From Bryobacterales bacterium (lineage in GTDB: Bacteria > Acidobacteriota > Terriglobia > Bryobacterales > Bryobacteraceae): a stretch of 64,000 bases of DNA. Both the position numbers and the translations under genes were made by a program. The stretch spans positions 1 through 64,000 of the forward strand of contig JADKID010000011.1 of NCBI GenBank assembly GCA_016721425.1. Reading direction: 5' to 3'. A model generated the notes under the pieces. The model worked only from the letters and a program-made list of their open reading frames with translations. It had not been told where the DNA came from and searched no databases. Shown here piece by piece: positions 53,629 through 62,330 of this stretch; position 1 is the first letter of the stretch; the number at the start of each line of letters is the position of its first letter.

Positions 53629-53896
53629 ACCCTTTGAAGTGCCGATCACGGATGTGTTTGACCTGCATCCGTTTGCGCCGCGCGATGTGAAGGCGGCGGT
53701 GGAGGCGTATCTGGACGAGGCCCGCACGGCGGGGTTCCGTTATGTGCGCATCATCCATGGCCGGGGGATTGGCGTGCAGCGCGAGACGGTACGCAAAGTG
53801 CTTGCGCGCACTGAGTTTGTGGAGGAGTACCGGGACGCGCCGATGGAAGCGGGCGGCTGGGGCGCTACGATCGTAACTTTGAAATCGCCGACTTGA
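53612..53896 (+). CDS. Smr-domain protein
   Basis: A 94-residue small MutS-related domain. VFDLHPFAPRDVKAAVEAYLDEARTAG starts it, with the LHPF variant of the LDLHG motif. RYVRIIHGRGIGVQRETVRKVLA contains the HGRG nucleic-acid-binding loop, and GGWGATIVTLK ends the domain. Stand-alone Smr proteins can nick DNA or RNA and have been linked to ribosome rescue. The start overlaps the end of the second glycosyltransferase by 17 bases. Its 3' end overlaps the convergent gene at 53865 by 32 bases. Confidence 0.9.
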   Translation: MNSESEPFEVPITDVFDLHPFAPRDVKAAVEAYLDEARTAGFRYVRIIHGRGIGVQRETVRKVLARTEFVEEYRDAPMEAGGWGATIVTLKSPT

Positions 53897-54257
53897 TCAG
53901 CCACACCCCGCAGATGGTGAGCAGCGGGGCGGAGAGCGTGCCCGGCAGAATTCGCTGTGTCCAGAGCGAGCCGCCGATGTGTGCGAAGCTGTTCAGCGTC
54001 AGCGCCAGCCCGTAGGGCAGAGCTGCCCACGCCAGCCAGCGGCGGTCCGAGAAGCGGGCCAGCACAAACAACAGCACGATCGCCACGATCAATCCCGTCA
54101 GCCACTCCGCGAACTCGAAGGTGGGCAGCCACTGCCACAAAAGCACGTCGCGCAGCATCATGATGAACGGGTTGTAGAAGCCGAGGAAGTCGTTCCAGGC
54201 CTCGTCGGCGACGTGTACGGCCAATGCGAGGGTCAGGGCCAGCCAGGCACGTTTCAT
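53865..54257 (-). CDS. small membrane protein, HXXEE-like
   Basis: A 130-residue protein with about four hydrophobic segments. The first contains AVHVADEAWNDFLGFYNPF, which fits the His-x-x-Glu/Asp-Glu pattern of HXXEE membrane proteins. Others are LIVAIVLLFVLARF, WAALPYGLALTLNSFAHIG and ILPGTLSAPLLTICGVWLI. The function of the family is unknown. Its ATG overlaps the stop of the alpha/beta hydrolase gene (ATGA), so it is the last gene of a minus operon with the hydrolase and a TPR gene. Confidence 0.65.
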   Translation of the reverse strand: MKRAWLALTLALAVHVADEAWNDFLGFYNPFIMMLRDVLLWQWLPTFEFAEWLTGLIVAIVLLFVLARFSDRRWLAWAALPYGLALTLNSFAHIGGSLWTQRILPGTLSAPLLTICGVWLIKSAISKLRS

Positions 54258-56038
54258 CGTCCGAGGAACCTCCGCAGAAACTCCAGCGCGGCCGGGCCGT
54301 CCACGCGGTGGGGGCCGTTGAAGAACGCGATGGCGGTGCGATCGCCGATGCCGGCCTCGTCGTAGAAGCGGCGGACCTTAGCGTATTCGTAAGAGACCCA
54401 CTCGTCCACGCCGACTCCGTCACGGTGGCCGCGCTCAACAAGGAATGGGCGCGGGGCGATGATCTGCGCGAGCTCGGCATGGCTGGCCACGGCGGCCATG
54501 TTCCACTCGAGAATCTCGTACTCCTTGGTGAACATGTAGCTGTAGGATGCCTCGGGGCTGGTGAGCTTGCGGATCCACTCGTTGAAGTCGCCGCCACAGA
54601 CCACCACCTGAAACCGCGCGTCGAAGGGTGGGACGCGCAGGGCGGTTTTGCCGCCGTAGCTGAGGCCGTAGAAGCCGATGCGGGCGGGGTCCACCTGGGG
54701 CAGGGCGGAGAGCCAATCGAGCATGACGCGGTATTGCTCGCGGATCAGCGAGTAGAGAGACAAGCCGAGCGGATTGGCGAGACGGGCGAGGTGGCGAAAC
54801 TCACCCACGTATGGATTCTGGGGCGAATAGACGATGTAGCCGAGGTCCGCCAGTTGTGCGCCAAAATTGCGGTAAATGTCGCGATCGCGGTCGGTTTTTG
54901 CATCAAACAGCACGTCTGCGTGGCCGTTGAGGCCGTGCTGTACGACGACGAGCGGCCTTCTCTCGCCGGGTTTGAGATCCTTGGGCAGCAGCAGCATGCC
55001 GTGGCCGAAGACGCCGGGCCGGACGTCGAAGCGGACCTCCCAGGCCTGCCACTTCTCCGCGTCGCGATAGAGGCGGCTGCGCAGGTTGAGCGGCGCTGTG
55101 TCACCGGGCAGAATCCCGATGACATCCTCGACAAAACGCTTGGCGACGCCAGGCGCGCCGGCCTCTTTCCAAAGCTTGTCGCGCCACTGCTCGGAGTGCT
55201 CAATCAGGCGCTGGGTGTATTCCTGCATCTGGCGGACCGGGTACTCCGGGTCGGGCGAGGCGACGGGCTGGGTGAAGGCGGCGGCGGGGATCTTCGCGGC
55301 GCGCCCGGTGAGCACCGCATCGCTGTAGCTCTGGAGCAGGCCGAAGACGTTGCGGTAGAGCGGCTGCCGCCATAGCGGCGGTGTCACCAGAGAGAAGCCC
55401 TCCGTGTCGATCTGCGCGATGCGTGGATCGAGTGCGGCGGCGTAGGTGGCCACGTAGGCGCCCTCGCCGCGGCCGTAAATGGAAACGGCGCCGCGGCGGG
55501 CGAGCCAATCCACGGCAGCCAGCGCGGTCTGCACTTCATAGCCGTAGACGTGGCGGCCCACGGGGAAGGCCATGCGGTAGATCCACTCGCGGCGCGCGGC
55601 CGGGACCAGTACGGGGGCCAGCACGTCGGCGCCGGCCGCGGCGAGGGATTCGGCGTCGCCGGGATGATCGAGGAGCGCGACCACGCGCCGCGCGGCGGGC
55701 TGCTTCTGCTGGTAGTAGAGGCCCGATGCGGTGAGGCCCGCCAGGACGGGCCAGCGCACGGAGTAGACGCGATAGGCGGGGGTCTCTTTTTGCAGTGCGG
55801 GGCGGTTGAACGTGGCGGCGAGTTCGAGGTCGTCAAACGGCACTCGCGGGTCCACGGCGCCGAGGAGGAAACGCAGGCGCCCGGGGGACGGGGCGCGGGA
55901 CGGGGCGTTCTGCGCGGTGAGTTGCTCCAGATAGGCGGACATGCCGGCGACCATCTCGACGACGGGATCGCCGGTGGTTTCGAGCGGCTTGGAACCGGGC
56001 AGGGTGCCCAGCAGCAGCAGAGCGAGGAGTGATCCCAT
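54254..56038 (-). CDS. exported alpha/beta hydrolase (dienelactone/acetyl-xylan-esterase-like)
   Basis: A 594-residue protein with a signal-like start (GSLLALLLLGTLPGS). The catalytic alpha/beta domain occupies about residues 345-590. LPKDLKPGERRPLVVVQHGLNGHADV has the oxyanion region, RIGFYGLSYGGKTALRV contains the nucleophile in GLSYGG, and RGHRDGVGVDEWVSYEYAKV with FFNGPHRVDG supplies the acid and histidine. A second, partial hydrolase-like half lies before it (YYQQKQPAARRVVALLDHPG). It probably hydrolyses an ester of a polysaccharide or plant compound. Its ATG is directly next to the stop of the TPR gene (TAAATG). Confidence 0.85.
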   Translation of the reverse strand: MGSLLALLLLGTLPGSKPLETTGDPVVEMVAGMSAYLEQLTAQNAPSRAPSPGRLRFLLGAVDPRVPFDDLELAATFNRPALQKETPAYRVYSVRWPVLAGLTASGLYYQQKQPAARRVVALLDHPGDAESLAAAGADVLAPVLVPAARREWIYRMAFPVGRHVYGYEVQTALAAVDWLARRGAVSIYGRGEGAYVATYAAALDPRIAQIDTEGFSLVTPPLWRQPLYRNVFGLLQSYSDAVLTGRAAKIPAAAFTQPVASPDPEYPVRQMQEYTQRLIEHSEQWRDKLWKEAGAPGVAKRFVEDVIGILPGDTAPLNLRSRLYRDAEKWQAWEVRFDVRPGVFGHGMLLLPKDLKPGERRPLVVVQHGLNGHADVLFDAKTDRDRDIYRNFGAQLADLGYIVYSPQNPYVGEFRHLARLANPLGLSLYSLIREQYRVMLDWLSALPQVDPARIGFYGLSYGGKTALRVPPFDARFQVVVCGGDFNEWIRKLTSPEASYSYMFTKEYEILEWNMAAVASHAELAQIIAPRPFLVERGHRDGVGVDEWVSYEYAKVRRFYDEAGIGDRTAIAFFNGPHRVDGPAALEFLRRFLGR

Positions 56039-57793
56039 TTACTCTCCCTGGTGGAAAATGCGCGCCAGCAGCGTCTCAAATGCAGGCATGCCGTGCAGAG
56101 GCAGAAACACGGGATCGGCGCGCACCAGCGCCAGCCAAGGCTCATGCTCCGTGCAGGCCTCGGTGAGCAGGCGGCAGGCGGTATCGAGTTCGCCGAGACC
56201 GAGGTAGACGAGGGCGCGATCGTAGGAGGCGACGTAGCCGCGGGTAGCGATGGTGTCGAACTCCCGCAACACGTTTTTGGCGGAATCGGGCTGGCCGGCC
56301 GCGCCGTAGAGGTAGCCCAGGGCGCCGGAAATGCGCGGATCGTCGGCGGCCAGGTAGCGCACGTCCTCGAGCAGACGAATAGCGTCGGCGGTCTCGCCCA
56401 ACCCGTGCATGGCGAAGGCGAGATATCGGTGGGCGCCGTAGTATTCGGAGTTGAGGGCGATGGCCTGGCGGAGCTCTTCGACGGCCGCGGCGGCTTGGTG
56501 GCGCAGGTAGTGCACCATGCCCATGGCGGTGCTGAGGACGACGGAGGCGGGGTCCAGGAGGCGGGCGGCGTTGAGGTGTGCGAGGGCCTCGGCGAAGCGC
56601 CCCAGCGGCGCCATGACGGTGGAGGCGTAGTAGATGCGGGCGGAGACGAGGCTGGGATTGAGCTCGAGGGCGCGCTGGAAATCCACCTCGGCCTCATCCC
56701 AATTCCACTCGTAGGTGGCCTTGAGATAGGCGCGCCAGAGGTGCCCGGCGGGGAGCTCGGGGTTATAGAGCAGCGCCTTGTAGAGGGCCAGCCCAGCCTC
56801 GGGAATCACCATGGAGGGCGCTACGCGGCCAAAGAGGGCGAGCATCAACACTGATCCGGCGCAGGCGGCGTAGGCGGCCGCGAAGCGGGGGTCCATCTGG
56901 ATGGCGCGCTGGTAACATTCGACGCTGCGGCGCAGGTTGGCGGGGGTCATGCGGCCGGCGAAGTAGCGGCCCTCCAGGAGGTGTTGATAGGCGTCGCCGC
57001 TGACCACGTGCGGGGGATCGGGAGGAGCGCCGGCGAGTTGGGCGCCCAGCACGCGCGCGACAGCCTTGGCGATCTGCTGTTGGACACTGAAGGCATCGCT
57101 GAGCACGCCACCGAAGCCATCGCTCCATTCGGTCAAGCCTTCCTGCACATGAATCAACTGAGCGGTGGCGCGCAGTTGCCCGCCCAGGACGCGCACCCCG
57201 CCCTCGACGATGTGGGAGACACCTAACTGCGCCCCGGCGTGGCGGGCATCGGCGCCGCGCCCTTTGAATTGGAAGGCAGTGCTGCGGGCGACGACGCGCA
57301 GGCCATCCACCTGGGAGAGCTCGTTGATCAGCTCTTCGGTGAGGCCATCGGCGAAGAACTCGGCCTCGCCTTCGGGCGGGGAGGCGGTGAAGGGCAGGAC
57401 GAGCAGAGCCGTGCCGCTGGTCAAAGCGACGATGGGCGGCTCGGCGGGCGGCGGGGCGTCCTTGGGCTGGATGAGGGGGACGTAGCTGCCCTCCGGCAGG
57501 GAGATGCGGAACGGCTCCGCGGCGCCCTCGACGGCATAGTATTGGGCCAGCTTCTTGCGCAGGCGGCGGGCCTCGACGCGAACGATGGAATCGATGCGCG
57601 GGTCGTAATCGGCGGTGCGGTCAAAGACCTCCACGCCGATGGTGTACTCCTTCAACGCATCGCGGTCTCCGGCCAGGGCGCGCCCGACGGCGAAGCGGAG
57701 AAAGCGCTTCATGCGCAGCGAGAGAGCAAAAGGCTTCGACTCTTCGATCCGGGCGAGCGCCGACTCCACGCTATCTCGTTGCATTGGCTCCAA
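56039..57793 (-). CDS. TPR protein with a CadC/FlgO-like N-terminal region
   Basis: A 584-residue protein (start ATG 57793 or 57784). The N-terminal 100 residues have the conserved pattern RMKRFLRFAVGRALAGDRDALKEYTIGVEVFDRTADYDPRIDSIVRVEARRLRKKLAQYY, seen in acidobacterial transcription-related TPR proteins. Then comes a TolB/FlgO-like segment (TALLVLPFTASPPEGEAEFFADGLTEELINEL, LGVSHIVEGGVRVLGGQLRATAQLI). From residue 265 TPRs follow (AYQHLLEGRYFAGR, WDEAEVDFQRALELNPSLVSARIYYAS). No clear winged helix is visible. It heads the operon with the hydrolase and HXXEE-like gene and may control or assist it. Confidence 0.8.
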   Translation of the reverse strand: MEPMQRDSVESALARIEESKPFALSLRMKRFLRFAVGRALAGDRDALKEYTIGVEVFDRTADYDPRIDSIVRVEARRLRKKLAQYYAVEGAAEPFRISLPEGSYVPLIQPKDAPPPAEPPIVALTSGTALLVLPFTASPPEGEAEFFADGLTEELINELSQVDGLRVVARSTAFQFKGRGADARHAGAQLGVSHIVEGGVRVLGGQLRATAQLIHVQEGLTEWSDGFGGVLSDAFSVQQQIAKAVARVLGAQLAGAPPDPPHVVSGDAYQHLLEGRYFAGRMTPANLRRSVECYQRAIQMDPRFAAAYAACAGSVLMLALFGRVAPSMVIPEAGLALYKALLYNPELPAGHLWRAYLKATYEWNWDEAEVDFQRALELNPSLVSARIYYASTVMAPLGRFAEALAHLNAARLLDPASVVLSTAMGMVHYLRHQAAAAVEELRQAIALNSEYYGAHRYLAFAMHGLGETADAIRLLEDVRYLAADDPRISGALGYLYGAAGQPDSAKNVLREFDTIATRGYVASYDRALVYLGLGELDTACRLLTEACTEHEPWLALVRADPVFLPLHGMPAFETLLARIFHQGE

Positions 57794-57889
57794 TTCTAAC
57801 GCGCCGGTCTCACCGTGAGATCACCCCTCCTCACTGAGGTAGCAGGGGCCCTCTGCCTCATTCTGTACATGCAAAGGAAAGGAACCACG

Positions 57890-58492
57890 ATGACGACCGT
57901 AACGATTACCGAGAACAAGACCGAATGCGAACTGATCGAACAAGCCCGCGGCGGCGACCGCTATGCTTTTGACGAGCTGGTGAAGACGTACTACCCCCGC
58001 ATGGTCCGCACCGCCGTGCGGATGCTGCGCGATGTGGAAGACGCCGAGGATGCCACGCAGCAGGCCTTTACGGCGGCCTGGCAGAACCTGGACAAATTCC
58101 GGGGCGACGCCAGTTTCTCCACGTGGCTGACGCGCATCACCATGAACGAAGCGCTGAGCACGCTGCGCCGCCGCAAGCGGGCGTTTGTGGAGCTGGAAGA
58201 GAACGTGACGGAGAGCAACGAAGAGGCGCAGCCGGTGTTTGCCAGCAATGGTGAGAATCCGGAAGAGGTGCTGATCCGCAAGGAGACCAGCAACCTGCTG
58301 CGGATGAGCCTGGGCCAGGTGAAGCCGGTGTACCGGCAGGCGATGGAGCTCCGCCTGGTGAATGACATGAGCGTGGAAGAGATTGCCGGCCGCCTGCGGA
58401 TGCCCGTCAATACGGTGAAGGTGCACCTGTTCCGCGGCCGGCAATCGATGAAGACGTTTCTGGAAGAGCGGATGCCGCTGCGGGCAGCCTAA
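57890..58492 (+). CDS. ECF-type RNA polymerase sigma factor
   Basis: A 200-residue sigma-70 family protein starting at ATG 57890 behind an AAAGGAA site; frames opening earlier (57815) lie in the promoter region. Region 2 is ARGGDRYAFDELVKTYYPRMVRTAVRMLRDVEDAEDATQQAFTAAW followed by FSTWLTRITMNEALSTLRRR. Region 4 is VKPVYRQAMELRLVNDMSVEEIAGRLRMPVNTVKVHLFRGRQSMK. No zinc-binding anti-sigma gene follows. Its stop overlaps the convergent oxidoreductase gene by 4 bases. Confidence 0.94.
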   Translation: MTTVTITENKTECELIEQARGGDRYAFDELVKTYYPRMVRTAVRMLRDVEDAEDATQQAFTAAWQNLDKFRGDASFSTWLTRITMNEALSTLRRRKRAFVELEENVTESNEEAQPVFASNGENPEEVLIRKETSNLLRMSLGQVKPVYRQAMELRLVNDMSVEEIAGRLRMPVNTVKVHLFRGRQSMKTFLEERMPLRAA

Positions 58493-59862
58493 ACAGCAGG
58501 CTGCTTGCGCTGCCCGCCCGGATAGTTTTTGCCGTCTCCCTCATAGCCCTTGCGCACATCGGCCTTCTTCGCCCGCTTCTTCGTCGCGGGGTCGTAGAGC
58601 TTCATTTCGCCGGTGCGCCAGCTTTCGCAACCCATCATCACCGAGGTCATGATCTGGTGCGCCAGTTCCGGTCCCAGATTGGGCGTCTTCCGCGTGCGCA
58701 TGCACGAGAAGAAGTTGTCTGAGTGGAGGCGGCCCATGTTGCGGACAGCGTTCGGGAAATCGAACGTGCGCGCTTCGGTGGGCTTGTTCTGGGCGCGGGC
58801 GATCATCACCTCGGGCGTGACGGTGACCTTGTTGTTCTCCACGAGGATGGTCCCGTTGTGACCGTAGATGACCTCGGGCAGCAGGCGGTTGGGCGCGCCG
58901 TTGGCCATGGAGCCGGCGACGACGATCAGGAAGTTGGGGAACTCCACCAGCATGGCGAGCGTATCCGGCACGTCGCGGTCTTTCTGCACATAGATGCCGC
59001 CGGCGCCGGAGACGCGGGTGGGATACTGCGCGCCCATGGCGAAGAGCATGGGGCCGACGCGGTGGTAGTAGAGATCGGAGGCGATGCCGTTGGAGTATTC
59101 CCAGTATTTGCGCCAGCGGAAGAAGCGCTCGGCGCTGAAGGGCCGCTTTTTCGCGCTGCCGAGCCACTTGTTCCAATCGATGGTCTCGGGCGTGGCCTCT
59201 TCGTCCACGTAGTAGTTCCACTCGCCGGCAGTGGAGTTGCGGCTGTAGGTGGTCTGGCCCCAGAGCACGTCGCCGATGGCGCCTTCGCCGATCAGCTCGC
59301 GCACCTTGTGCCAGCGCAGGTCTGAAAGAAACTGGCTGCCCACCTGGAGGACGCGATTGTACTTGGCGGCGGCGGCGATCACCTGGGCGGATTCGTCCAC
59401 GGTGAGCGTGATGGGCTTCTGGAGGTAGACGTCCTTGCCGGCGGCGAAGGCGTCGATGCCCATTTGCGCGTGCCAGTGATCCGGCGTGGCGATGAGGACG
59501 CAATCGACGTCGGTGCGCTGGAGCACTTCGCGGTAATCCACGACGACGTCTTTGGCGGAGAGCTTGGAGATGGCCATGGCGCGCTCGCGATGGCGCTTGT
59601 AGACATCGGAGATGGCCACCACTTCGATATCTTTGTCGGCCTCCTGCTGTTTGGCGAAGTCGCGCAGATGGCCGGTGCCCATGATGCCGACCCCGATCAT
59701 GCCAACGCGAATGCGGTCATTGGCGCCCAGGGTGCGGGCGGCGCTCTTGGCGCTGATCCCGGGCTTGATCATCTTTTCTTTCGCCGCTGCCGTCAGCGTG
59801 GATGCCCCCGCCGCCGCCGCGGCGAAGAACGCCCGGCGCGAGCCCAACTTATCGTTCATCAT
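58489..59862 (-). CDS. Tat-exported Gfo/Idh/MocA-family oxidoreductase
   Basis: A 457-residue protein. The N-terminus LGSRRAFFAAAAAGASTLTAAA has a twin-arginine motif and hydrophobic core. The NAD(P) Rossmann fold is IRVGMIGVGIMGTGHLRDFA. PDHWHAQMGIDAFAAGKDVYLQKPITLTVDESAQV is characteristic, with Gln-Lys-Pro in place of Glu-Lys-Pro. The substrate domain contains TIDWNKWLGSAKKRPFSAERFFRWRKYWEYSNG and YYHRVGPMLFAMG. A basic tail (KKRAKKADVRKG) ends it. Folded cofactor-containing export suits a periplasmic sugar or polyol dehydrogenase. The next gene downstream of the start encodes a similar enzyme. Confidence 0.9.
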   Translation of the reverse strand: MMNDKLGSRRAFFAAAAAGASTLTAAAKEKMIKPGISAKSAARTLGANDRIRVGMIGVGIMGTGHLRDFAKQQEADKDIEVVAISDVYKRHRERAMAISKLSAKDVVVDYREVLQRTDVDCVLIATPDHWHAQMGIDAFAAGKDVYLQKPITLTVDESAQVIAAAAKYNRVLQVGSQFLSDLRWHKVRELIGEGAIGDVLWGQTTYSRNSTAGEWNYYVDEEATPETIDWNKWLGSAKKRPFSAERFFRWRKYWEYSNGIASDLYYHRVGPMLFAMGAQYPTRVSGAGGIYVQKDRDVPDTLAMLVEFPNFLIVVAGSMANGAPNRLLPEVIYGHNGTILVENNKVTVTPEVMIARAQNKPTEARTFDFPNAVRNMGRLHSDNFFSCMRTRKTPNLGPELAHQIMTSVMMGCESWRTGEMKLYDPATKKRAKKADVRKGYEGDGKNYPGGQRKQPAV

Positions 59863-59884
59863 TGCTTGCTTATGAACTCCCTCT

Positions 59885-61051
59885 CTACGATTCTACGCGC
59901 CGCGTCTGGGCGTTCCAACGTAACCGCCGCCCGGAGCGCAGCGAATCCAGGGTCATGCAGAGCACGATGGCTGTCGCCAGCCCACCCTCCACAGGCGCAG
60001 TGGGTTCCTGCCGTGTTTTGACGCACTCCAGGAAGTTGCGGATGTGATCCCGCGTGGCCGGCACAAACGACCCGATTCGCATGTCCTCCTTTTCAGGCGT
60101 CAGCACGGCGCCGGAGGTTTCCGGATAGATCCGATATCCCTCGCGGCCCATGTCCATGCGCGCCTTGGAGCCGTGGAGCTGCATGATCTGGTCCTGCGAC
60201 GTGTGGTACTTCATGGCCTTGTAGCCGAGGGTGAAGGTGGCCATGTAGTTTTCGGGGAACTCCATGATGATGGAGGCGGTTTCCGGGACCTCGGCGCCCT
60301 TGAGATTGGCGCGCCCGCCGGAGCAGGTGACGGCCAGCGGTTGCTTGGAGTTCATGAACCACTGGATGGCGTCCACCATGTGCGCGGCCTGGCCGATGAG
60401 GAGGCCGCCCGAGTAGTCGTAGTAGTAATACCAGTTGAAGAAGCGCGTGGCGTCGAGCTCGCGCTTGGGCGCCGGGCCGAGCCATGCGTTCCAATCGAGT
60501 GCGCCCTGGAGCGTGGCGGAGCTGAGAGAATCCTGACGGTTGAGCCATTGCGAGGTGACGAGCCGGATGTCGCCCAGGCGGCCGGAGGTGGCAAGTTTCT
60601 GAGCCTGCTGGAAGAGCTCCGAGCTGCGGCGCTGTGTGCCGACCTGGACGATCTGTTTGGAGCGGCGCACGGCCGTGACGATATCGAAGGCCTCCGGGAT
60701 GGTGTGGGCCATGGGCTTCTCGATGTAGACGTCCTTGCCGGCCTGCACGGCGTCGATGGCCATGCGGGCGTGCCAGTGGTCGGGTGAGGAGACGATGACG
60801 GCGTCGATTGATTTGTCTTCGAGCAGGCGGCGGTAATCGGTGTAGCCGCGTGCGCCGGTGCTGGCCTTTTTGAGGCCGGCCTGGAGGTTGGGCTCGTAGA
60901 CGTCACAGACGGCGGCCATTTCGGCGCCGATCTCTTTGAACTCGGAAGTGAGGAGTTGGCCGCGCCCGCCGCTGCCGATGACGCCGGTGCGGACTCTGTC
61001 CGTGGCGGCGATGAGGGCGCCGCTGCTCATGAGGAAGGTTCTGCGGTGCAT
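59885..61051 (-). CDS. Gfo/Idh/MocA-family oxidoreductase with Tat-like signal
   Basis: A 388-residue protein starting at ATG 61051 (MHRRTFLMSSGALIAA), which carries a twin-arginine-like MHRRTF motif; the ATG at 61135 only adds an implausible N-terminus. The Rossmann site is VRTGVIGSGGRGQLLTSEFK. The catalytic-lysine motif is complete: DVYIEKPMAHTIPEAFDIV. DSLSSATLQGALDWNAWLGPAPKRELDATRFFNWYYYYDYSGG is like the paralogue at 58489. It probably acts on a related sugar in the periplasm. The two genes are separated by 22 bases and transcribed together. Confidence 0.9.
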   Translation of the reverse strand: MHRRTFLMSSGALIAATDRVRTGVIGSGGRGQLLTSEFKEIGAEMAAVCDVYEPNLQAGLKKASTGARGYTDYRRLLEDKSIDAVIVSSPDHWHARMAIDAVQAGKDVYIEKPMAHTIPEAFDIVTAVRRSKQIVQVGTQRRSSELFQQAQKLATSGRLGDIRLVTSQWLNRQDSLSSATLQGALDWNAWLGPAPKRELDATRFFNWYYYYDYSGGLLIGQAAHMVDAIQWFMNSKQPLAVTCSGGRANLKGAEVPETASIIMEFPENYMATFTLGYKAMKYHTSQDQIMQLHGSKARMDMGREGYRIYPETSGAVLTPEKEDMRIGSFVPATRDHIRNFLECVKTRQEPTAPVEGGLATAIVLCMTLDSLRSGRRLRWNAQTRRVES

Positions 61052-61168
61052 ACTGAGGACAGTGTATGGGAATGCGGGGCGGGGTGCACCGGGCCTCGTC
61101 GCTGAGGTGAATCCAACCAGGCCGTAGAACGTCATGAGTCAGGCACGGCTGGAAGGGGAGAGAGAATT

Positions 61169-61411
61169 ATGAGACGTTACGGCGTCGTCATCGAGCAAGG
61201 GCCGAACAATCTCTCGGCTTACGTTCCGGACTTGCCGGGTTGTGTCAGCACAGGACAGACCGTGGAAGAGATCGAAAGCAACATCCGGTCTGCTATTGAG
61301 CTTCACCTGGAGGGGATGGCCGAGGACGGAGAGCCGATTCCCCAACCGTCTACGTTGGCACGAGAGATTGAGGTGGCCGCCCGCCTGCCAGGGACCAGAG
61401 TTGTTGACTGA
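61169..61411 (+). CDS. orphan HicB-family antitoxin-like protein
   Basis: An 80-residue partial-RNase-H-fold HicB domain: MRRYGVVIEQGPNNLSAYVPDLPGCVSTGQTVEEIESNIRSAIELHL then GMAEDGEPIPQPS. A GGAAGGGGAG ribosome-binding region precedes it. No C-terminal DNA-binding domain is present, and no hicA toxin lies on either side (61412-61645 holds only a promoter region). So it is a solitary member, perhaps a remnant or a regulator of another kind. Confidence 0.85.
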   Translation: MRRYGVVIEQGPNNLSAYVPDLPGCVSTGQTVEEIESNIRSAIELHLEGMAEDGEPIPQPSTLAREIEVAARLPGTRVVD

Positions 61412-61587
61412 CTTTCGCGCGCACTTCGTACGCCCAGGCACCGTTTCCGCAGCACGGCGTGGAGATCGCTCGCGCCGAACAGCGGGATAGTACCCGACAC
61501 GCGAATGAGGCCGGAGTGATGACCACGCCGGCACCATGCGAATGGCCTCACCGGGGTATGTGCCGAGTGACTCAGCTGCCGCCGCTG

Positions 61588-61635
61588 TTGTCAGTCGCGG
61601 AGAGCTGAGTCATACTTAGTATGAACACGGTGTTC
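61588..61635 (+). promoter_or_regulatory. promoter and operator of the CopG/PIN toxin-antitoxin operon
   Basis: TTGTCA (61588-61593), a 17-base spacer, and CATACT (61611-61616) form a good sigma-70-type promoter. Just after it is the inverted repeat GAACAC-G-GTGTTC (61623-61635), over the predicted start site and 10 bases before the ATG at 61646, well placed for autorepression by the ribbon-helix-helix protein. Confidence 0.75.
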
Positions 61636-61645
61636 GGGAGAGACT

Positions 61646-61930
61646 ATGCGCACCACGAAAGTTGTCACAATCTCACTGCCGGCGGAGACGTTGGCCGCTG
61701 CCCAGAAGATGGCCGCCGAGGAGCAGCGAACGATGAGTGAGTTGATGCGGGAGGCGTTCCGGGTTTACCAGCGGGACCGGGAGAAATGGGCTGACATTTT
61801 CGCCTACGGTGAACAGCAGGGAAAGAAGGCGGGCGTCCGCACCGAGGAGGACGTTGTACGCATCGTTCGAGAGGAGCGGCGTAAGATCGCTCAGGAGGCG
61901 GCGAAAGCTGCGGTGTCCGGGAAACGATGA
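61646..61930 (+). CDS. ribbon-helix-helix (CopG-type) antitoxin
   Basis: A 94-residue protein. The N-terminal RHH domain is RTTKVVTISLPAETLAAAQKMAAEEQRTMSELMREAFRVY, where the strand TKVVTISLP inserts in DNA. A charged, probably flexible tail (GEQQGKKAGVRTEEDVVRIVREERRK) would wrap the toxin. The stop overlaps the start of the PIN gene (ATGA). It should repress its own promoter through the palindrome at 61623-61635. Confidence 0.9.
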   Translation: MRTTKVVTISLPAETLAAAQKMAAEEQRTMSELMREAFRVYQRDREKWADIFAYGEQQGKKAGVRTEEDVVRIVREERRKIAQEAAKAAVSGKR

Positions 61931-62328
61931 TTCCCATCGTTGTCGACACAAACGTCTATGTGTCGGCCATCGTCTTCGGTGGTGTTCCGCGACAGGCACT
62001 GCAAGTCATCGCCGAGGGACCATATCGAACCTGCATCTCAGCGCCAATTCTCAAGGAAGTCCGCCGCGTGCTCGTCGTGCGATTCCAGTACTCTTTGGAA
62101 AAATCCGATCAGTTGGACCTGTGCCTGCGAGAGTCCAGCCAACTGGTGGTACCGGCCGACACCATTGCAGCCTGCTCGGATCCAAATGACGATATGGTTC
62201 TGGAGTGCGCGGTAGCCGCCAAGGCGAAAGTGATCGTCACCGGGGACAAGGCACTGTTGCGTCTCGATCCGTTCCGGGGTGTCCGCATTGTCACCCCGGC
62301 CCAATTCCTGCTCGACGCAGCCGACTAG
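61927..62328 (+). CDS. PIN-domain toxin (VapC-like ribonuclease)
   Basis: A 133-residue PIN domain. The acidic active-site residues are visible: the aspartate in IVVDTNVYVSAIVFGG, a glutamate in ISAPILKEVRRVL, and the aspartates in DPNDDMVLECAVAAKAKVIVTGD. VRIVTPAQFLLD ends the fold. Such toxins cleave tRNA or other RNA with magnesium. It is coupled to the antitoxin gene by a 4-base overlap, and it ends 2 bases before the convergent typA stop. Confidence 0.92.
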   Translation: MIPIVVDTNVYVSAIVFGGVPRQALQVIAEGPYRTCISAPILKEVRRVLVVRFQYSLEKSDQLDLCLRESSQLVVPADTIAACSDPNDDMVLECAVAAKAKVIVTGDKALLRLDPFRGVRIVTPAQFLLDAAD

Positions 62329-62330
62329 CC

